Assembly (NCBI GenBank): GCA_016946835.1
Contig: JACVTC010000048.1
Coordinates: 190,001-254,000 of the forward strand
DNA: 64,000 bases
Direction of reading: 5' to 3'
Source of the DNA: Neocallimastix lanati (nom. inval.)
Taxonomy: Eukaryota > Neocallimastigomycota > Neocallimastigomycetes > Neocallimastigales > Neocallimastigaceae
In this document: in pieces, positions 59,801-64,000 of the stretch
How positions within the stretch are numbered: position 1 is the stretch's first letter
How the letters are laid out: each line of letters opens with the position of its first letter
Program-made: the position numbers and the translations under genes
Notes under the pieces: generated by a model
Told to the model about the DNA's origin: nothing
The model's database searches: none
Seen by the model: only the letters and a program-made list of their open reading frames with translations

Positions 59801-61661
59801 TTACCCTATCTATGACAAAGAACTTCTTGCTATTAAAGTTGCATTGGAAGGATGGAGACATTACTTAGAAGGAGCTCGCCATCAGTTTATTATTTATACT
59901 GATCATAAGAATTTAACTTTCCCTCGAAAACCTGAACTTCTTTCCCAACGCCAAATTCGTTGGTATGAATTCTTATCTAGATTTGATTTTAAACTAATTT
60001 ACAGAGCTGGTAAAAAGTCAGGTAAACCAGATATTTTATCAAGACGTAGTGATCATTTATTTGCTAGTGTTCGTCCTATTTCATGCGTTATTAATTCATG
60101 TAGTTTTAAGAATGATTCTTTAATCTCCTCTATTCATGATTCTCTAGCTAATGATGAATTCTATTGCAAAATAACTGAATTTCTTAAAAATGATAATTCA
60201 AAAGATCCCCCTTTTAGTAAAATCGATAAATTTTCTCTTGACAAAAATGGTTATTTACTTTTTGAAAATTTAATTTATGTTCCCAATAAAATTAGAATAA
60301 GAGTTTTAGAACTCCATCATGACTCTATTTCTGCTGGTCATTTTGGAATTAATAAAACTATTGAACTTATTTCTCGTAATTTCTGGTGGCCTAAATTACA
60401 AAAAGATGTTAAAATGTTTATTAAATCTTGTGAAATTTGTTCAAAATCCAAAATCCCAAGACATAAGCCATATGGTTTACTTTCTCCACTTTATACACCA
60501 AATAGAGCCTGGTCTGCTATCTCTATGGATTTTATTGTTGAACTTCCGAAATCCAAAGATATGACCACTATAATGGTTGTTGTGGATCGCTTAACTAAAA
60601 TGGCTCATTTTATACCATTTAGATGTCTTCCTACTGCTTCTATTGCTGCTGATTCTTTCATTGCTAATATTTTTAAACTTCATGGTTTCCCCGATTCTAT
60701 TATTTCTGATCGTGGTTCTCAATTTACCTCTGATTTTTGGAATCGTCTTTGCTCTCTTTTAAATATTAAGCATTCTTTTTCTACTGCTAATCACCCGCAG
60801 ACTGATGGTCAAACGGAGAGGGTGAACTCGATATTGGAACAATATCTTCGTTGTTTCATTAACGAAAAACAAAATAATTGGTTTGATTTATTACCTTTTG
60901 CAGAATTTTCTTATAACAATACTTTACAACAATCAATAAATCAATCACCATTTTTTGCAAATTATGGATTTAATCCAAAGTTTAATCCTGAGATTCCTTC
61001 AAACGAGAATCCACATAGAGCTGAAAAAAGAATATTGAATATTAACGAAAACATAAAGTTTTTAAAAGAAAATTTAGAACAAGCGAAAAAGACTTATAAA
61101 AAATATGCAGATTTAAAAAGAATAGATTCTCCTGATTTTAAAGTAGGAAATAAAGTTTATCTTTTAAAGGGTAATACAACAAAGAAAAATAAAAAATTAT
61201 CTGATCAACTAATAGGACCCTTTGAAATCATTAGAAAAGTTAGTGATTTAGCGTATGAACTTAAACTTCCTAATAATATGCGCTGTCACCCTGTATTCCA
61301 TGTTTCGCTCCTCGAACCTTACCATGAAAATGAATTCCCAAACAGAAGAAATACTCGTAGAAGAAATATTAATCTTACTACGGATACAATTAATAGAAGT
61401 CCTGAAAGAATAATTAAAATGAAAACTTTTAACAATAAAAATCGTTACTTGATTAAATGGAAAGGATGCGATTCTAATGAAAATACTTGGATCGATGAAG
61501 ATCAAATTTTTGATAAACAATTAATACAAGAATACTATAGAAAAGAAAAGAAGAATAAATCTTCGAATATTAACAATGAATTTTGCCAACTACCTGAAGA
61601 TTCGAACGAGTACTATGTTAGGCATAAATATCAACCTTTTGTGATCGATCTTCCTTCCTAA
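56892..61661 (+). CDS. Chromovirus Gag-Pol polyprotein
   Basis: Single open frame of 1589 codons from the first ATG (56892); the frame is open back to about 56826, where a TTG could also be used. Order of parts: capsid-like gag, then a CCHC zinc knuckle CYYCKQPGHLKFNC (about 57646-57687), then an aspartic protease with LIDSGSDLNF (about 57914). A Ser/Asp-rich linker follows at 58320-58570, and reverse transcriptase with KLDLKSAYN, VMPFGLKNAPATF and SYIDDILIYS (about 59250). RNase H carries ETDASNFAVGA and YTDHKNL. The integrase has an HHCC finger (LHHDSISAGHFG...CEICSKSK) and a D-D-E core (SMDFIVELP, SDRGSQFTSDFW, HPQTDGQTERVN), then a GPF region. A C-terminal chromodomain reads RYLIKWKGCDSNENTWIDE (about 61440). 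By family knowledge the chromodomain steers integration to marked chromatin. Gag and Pol share one frame without a shift. Confidence 0.93.
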   Translation: MNQANNQGFLRNTQKTVNDPPLFSGIKREFDGFLTRAEIAMESNPHGINNDIAKVKFIISYLIGEPLDWASSLRRNNDEILNSYENFINELRARYGEEEVNTVIANGKLCSIRQHKFGRVNDYINEFNKVARNSDFNESAKIYMFIKGLHYKMREHLAVVNPNPNNLRALFTDVISIESLTKRHSINEFYFHQYNHRNNASSSTQLTNNDPMEVDLYRIKRGQRNTNYFPSNKKLYQENVNSKEEERRKGLCYYCKQPGHLKFNCPNKKRPATVKMINKKERNDNIASTSLRRIRRINSQEDILKVRKIVEEQNSLLTKKSNIIDFYIKTNDTEEVKARVLIDSGSDLNFIHPEFAKAFGIKTQQIEEPFRVTGLGYGISTVKKETEKCILRLKNHLEIIQLYVLRIPDVDIILGLPWIEKHSPYNYHDAKKISFGSGFCARHCNNGKRKRKNKIKNKKKNKGKESATDLEENKIIEDSRKRKSFFESDSESDSEEEISIRGRRTRIRTCTEFINSDSDSDINDTFMLDNFSDSISDSDNFSDSDDIIVMNCDSKISKNSLKILKKICESSKCKKLNVIEKCNNENNNLNKDDEKVEVPEIYLMFKEVFNVNNCNVLPPHRNYDCEIKLKDNCSLFYGPLYPLTETEREELKKYLEENLKKGFIRKSSSPAGAPILFVRKKDGTYRLVIDYRKLNEMTIRNSYPLPLISELLDRVKGAKYFTKLDLKSAYNLVRIKEGDEYKTAFRTRYGHFEYLVMPFGLKNAPATFQHFINDVLSDYLDDFVISYIDDILIYSNTLEEHHVHVKKVLRKLLENHLVVKLEKCEFDVTETTFLGYVLSRDGIEMDKEKVKAILDWPVPTNVKEIQSFIGLCNYYRIFIKDFAKIANPLHKLTRKNVPFNWSSEQQKAFDTLKELFTTAPILKHPDSNKQFIVETDASNFAVGAILSQEFDGHLHPIAFISTSLTKSQRNYPIYDKELLAIKVALEGWRHYLEGARHQFIIYTDHKNLTFPRKPELLSQRQIRWYEFLSRFDFKLIYRAGKKSGKPDILSRRSDHLFASVRPISCVINSCSFKNDSLISSIHDSLANDEFYCKITEFLKNDNSKDPPFSKIDKFSLDKNGYLLFENLIYVPNKIRIRVLELHHDSISAGHFGINKTIELISRNFWWPKLQKDVKMFIKSCEICSKSKIPRHKPYGLLSPLYTPNRAWSAISMDFIVELPKSKDMTTIMVVVDRLTKMAHFIPFRCLPTASIAADSFIANIFKLHGFPDSIISDRGSQFTSDFWNRLCSLLNIKHSFSTANHPQTDGQTERVNSILEQYLRCFINEKQNNWFDLLPFAEFSYNNTLQQSINQSPFFANYGFNPKFNPEIPSNENPHRAEKRILNINENIKFLKENLEQAKKTYKKYADLKRIDSPDFKVGNKVYLLKGNTTKKNKKLSDQLIGPFEIIRKVSDLAYELKLPNNMRCHPVFHVSLLEPYHENEFPNRRNTRRRNINLTTDTINRSPERIIKMKTFNNKNRYLIKWKGCDSNENTWIDEDQIFDKQLIQEYYRKEKKNKSSNINNEFCQLPEDSNEYYVRHKYQPFVIDLPS

Positions 61662-61665
61662 AGTT

Positions 61666-61699
61666 AATCTCGCAGGAGCTCGACTTAAAGGGCGAGATT
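61666..61699 (+). promoter_or_regulatory. Polypurine-tract region with 8-bp hairpin before the 3' LTR
   Basis: AATCTCGC (61666-61673) pairs with GCGAGATT (61692-61699). The right arm overlaps the purine-rich AAAGGGCGAGA that should prime plus-strand synthesis, and its last base is the first T of the 3' LTR. Confidence 0.65.
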
Positions 61700-62617
61700 G
61701 TAAAGATATTATTAATATCTTTAAATAATTTTAATTAAATTTAATCATAAATTTAAGTAAAATTAAAATAAATTTATTTGAAATCACGTGTATAAAATTA
61801 TTGAAAATATTTTTAACATAATTTCGATTTTTTTCCCAATCATACTAATAAATTAAAAATTTCTCTTGTGAAACTAGTATTTGAAAATCATTTCTTTTTA
61901 TGTAATTTAATTTAAATAATAAGAGTTAAGGTTTTTCACAAGATAAATTAACAACATGAAACTATGCAATTAGTCATGTTGAAACTTACGGCATTTTATG
62001 CTAAATTTATATTAAATAATTATGACAACTTTTATATTATTTTTAAATAGAAAATATATAATAAATTTACTAATAATATTTAAATAATAAATAAATAATA
62101 AATGAACTCAATTAGAATTGATTATATTTATTTTAGTTATTAATTATAATTCTCTTTATTTAGTAATAGTTAATTATTTATTATTAGTTTAGGTTAGTAC
62201 TGTTTTAAATAAATAGCTAGATAATATAATTCAATAGGAATTATATATTATAAATGCAATAAGATAAAAATATAAATAGTTATCAAATTTCATGTATTTT
62301 AATCGATGTAATTGTTATTAACGATTTCTTGTTAATAACACTTTAAAATAAATAAAGATTTTAATATTTAAAAAATTAATAAAACTTGTTCTTTAAAACT
62401 ATTATTTTGTGTTTTAGTGTTATTATTGAAGTGTTGATTTATAATCTATTTTTTTTATCAAAACTTTATAGTCACGTGTATAAAATTATCGAAATTATGT
62501 TAAAAATATTTTCAATAATTTTATACACGTGATTTCAAATAAATTTATTTTAATTTTACTTAAATTTATGATTAAATTTAATTAAAATTATTTAAAGATA
62601 TTAATAATATCTTTACA
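61699..62617 (+). repeat. Chromovirus 3' LTR with inverted fold-back end
   Basis: 61699-62470 matches the 5' LTR up to ACTTTATA. Then comes G, a 17-base forward piece of the LTR (TCACGTGTATAAAATTA, normally LTR positions 86-102), and from about 62489 the reverse complement of LTR positions 130 to 1, ending TCTTTACA at 62617. The following TAATA is the target duplication, so the fold-back was part of the inserted DNA. Confidence 0.88.
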
Positions 62618-62622
62618 TAATA

Positions 62623-64000
62623 TCCTACAGCACCTAAGAATGATCTTAACTCATGTATATTCGTGGGTTCTTTCTAGGCTTTAATTGCTTCAATTTTGCT
62701 ATTTTGAGGACTAAGACCCTTAGTAGAAATCTTGTGACCAAGAACTTCAACTTCCGTTTGCATAAAGTGACATTTTTCAATATTAATTTTTAATTTATGT
62801 TCCTTGAAGATTGCTAATACCTGTTTTATGTGTTGGATATGTTCTTCGACAGTTTTTGAATATATAAGTATATCATCAATAAAGTTGAAAACACATTTTC
62901 CGATTAAAGGAAATAAAATTCTATTCATTTCCCGTTGGAAGGTAGCCGGAGCTCCAGTTAATCCAAAAGGCATAACTTTGAATTGGTAGTTGCCAAATTT
63001 GGTTGTAAAACTGGTTATTTCAACACTTTCTTCGTCCATTAGGATTTGATGGTAACCTGAGTATAGATCCATAGTAGTAAAGATTTTGGCACCATCTAGA
63101 CTGTCAAATATCTCGTCAATATATGGAAGGGCATAAGAGTCTTTTTCGGTTAGATCATTCACCTTGCGGTAGTCCACACACAATCTCCATTTTCCATTAG
63201 CCTTTGGGACCACAACAACAGGTGAAGACCATTCTGAATATGATGGTACAACTAGCTTTTTCTTAATAAGTTTAATTAGTTCTTCTTTAATAATATCCGA
63301 TTTAAATTTGGTTACTCTGTAACATCTTTGTTTAACAGGTTTTGCGTTCGCTTTCAAGTTAATTTTATGAGGGGCCAAGTCTGACGGTGTTAATTCTTCA
63401 GAAGATGTCGCTATAATGTCCAAGTTTTCTTCAAGTAATTTTACTATTACATCTTTATAATCTTTACAAAGGCTTGCTATAAATTTTTCATCATGGATAT
63501 ACTCTTGCGGAGATAGACCTTCAAGTTTCTTTAATTCATTAGTTGTGTCTTCATCTTCAAGTATTTTCCTTACTATACACACTAATTTTTCTTCTTCTTG
63601 GAAATTATTATTAATAGGAGCTATAACGTGGATTAGTCCTTGAGAATTAAATTGACATAAACTATATCTTATAGGATGGATAAAAAGATTGTGTTCTACT
63701 TGAGTTTGAAAATTAATCAACAAATCATAAAATGGGTCATCATCATCAATTATACGAAAATCTACTATCATTTTATAATCATTAATCTTAACAGGTATTC
63801 GTACAATAATTCCTTCCGAATACTCATCATTCTTAGTCGCTAAACGTATTCTTCCACGACTTATACCTACTTCTTCATAATTTCCAGGTAATTTCTCATA
63901 AAATTTTTTTGTGATAACATTGAGATTGCTACAAGAATCAATTAGTGCTTTACCAGGAATTTCATCTACTGTTACATCAACCATGGCAATATCTTCTTCT
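62623..64000 (-). pseudogene. Protease and reverse transcriptase part of the outer Ty3/gypsy element
   Basis: On the minus strand: aspartic protease (GKALIDSCSNLNVI), a linker, then reverse transcriptase with VVVPKANGKWRLCVDYRKVN, TTMDLYSGYHQILM, VMPFGLTGAPATF and FIDDILIYSKT. It runs off the right edge toward gag. It ends at the chromovirus insertion point. See the outer element entry for its state. Confidence 0.9.

Larger units (their letters stand above)
55231..62617 (+). mobile_element. Chromovirus (Ty3/gypsy with chromodomain), looks whole and young
   Basis: Parts in order: 5' LTR 55231-56007; leader with a 40/41-bp minisatellite and a 49-base A run; one open polyprotein frame ending at 61661; purine-tract hairpin; 3' LTR 61699-62470; then a fold-back end to 62617. 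Target duplication TAATA lies at 55226-55230 and 62618-62622. By eye the two LTRs differ at only about two places, both close to their right ends, so the insertion is recent. It lies inside the pol of the outer Ty3/gypsy element, in opposite orientation. No break is seen in the polyprotein frame; the abnormal right end is its one structural oddity. No tRNA-type primer site was recognised after the 5' LTR. Confidence 0.92.
52609..64000 (-). mobile_element. Outer Ty3/gypsy element (fossil), split by a chromovirus, runs off the window
   Basis: Reads right to left. Protease and reverse transcriptase lie at 62623-64000; RNase H and integrase at 53470-55225. A purine tract (AGTGGGGGTATCT on the minus strand, 53447-53459) abuts the 3' LTR at 52609-53446. 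The chromovirus at 55231-62617 sits inside the pol region with TAATA duplicated on both sides. No chromodomain is seen after the integrase. The element is broken: it is interrupted by the insertion and shows about one further break in the visible part. Its 5' LTR and gag lie beyond the window. It is older than the chromovirus but still well preserved. Confidence 0.9.

Noticed and set aside
57429-61520. Extra frames overlapping the chromovirus polyprotein
   Set aside because: Other-frame shadows; none shows independent motifs.

Overview
The window looks like nuclear DNA of a very AT-rich eukaryote, most likely an anaerobic gut fungus (Neocallimastigomycota); a dictyostelid-like genome is the main alternative. 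The signs are very high A+T between genes, long A, T and TTA runs, spliced genes with GT-AG introns of about 100-380 bases, Asn/Gln/Ser-rich proteins encoded almost purely by AAT, and Ty3/gypsy elements, one with a chromodomain. No prokaryotic gene organisation, rRNA, tRNA or CRISPR array was seen.

Layout. 1-686 (-): 5' part of a Ser/Thr protein kinase. 2641-4065: TTTATTA heptamer satellite. 6356-14040 (-): a huge Asn-rich protein, probably three exons. 17998-18316 and 22266-22600: more heptamer arrays. 19966-21166 (-): NF-YA/HAP2, the sequence-specific subunit of the CCAAT-binding factor, three exons. 26463-26941: coding-like fragments. 27785-27829: a perfect GC-rich hairpin. 27911-28830: heptamer arrays on the opposite strand. 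30872-32064 (+): a six-exon LAMTOR1/p18 (Ego1-type) lysosomal anchor of TORC1 signalling. 33596-35830: decayed coding sequence. 37600-40822 (+): a six-exon organellar DnaJ (Mdj1/TID1 type), which in a gut fungus would act in the hydrogenosome.

From about 41600 to the right edge the window is a graveyard of LTR retroelements nested in each other. A Ty3/gypsy fragment (43452-46187, -) holds a solo LTR. A run of LTRs follows at 46262-52053, several with clear 5-bp target duplications. An outer Ty3/gypsy element (52609 to beyond 64000, -) is split by a young, apparently whole chromovirus (55231-62617, +) with one open polyprotein frame. The chromovirus has an odd right end: its 3' LTR is followed by an inverted copy of the LTR's own first 130 bases, so both genomic junctions are the same LTR end.

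The host genes are unrelated housekeeping genes (signalling, transcription, nutrient sensing, organelle protein folding) and form no operon or obvious cluster. The most unusual signals are the fold-back end of the chromovirus, the isolated GC-rich hairpin at 27.8 kb, a hairpin conserved downstream of the TATA box in one LTR family, and the higher-order structure of the heptamer satellites.
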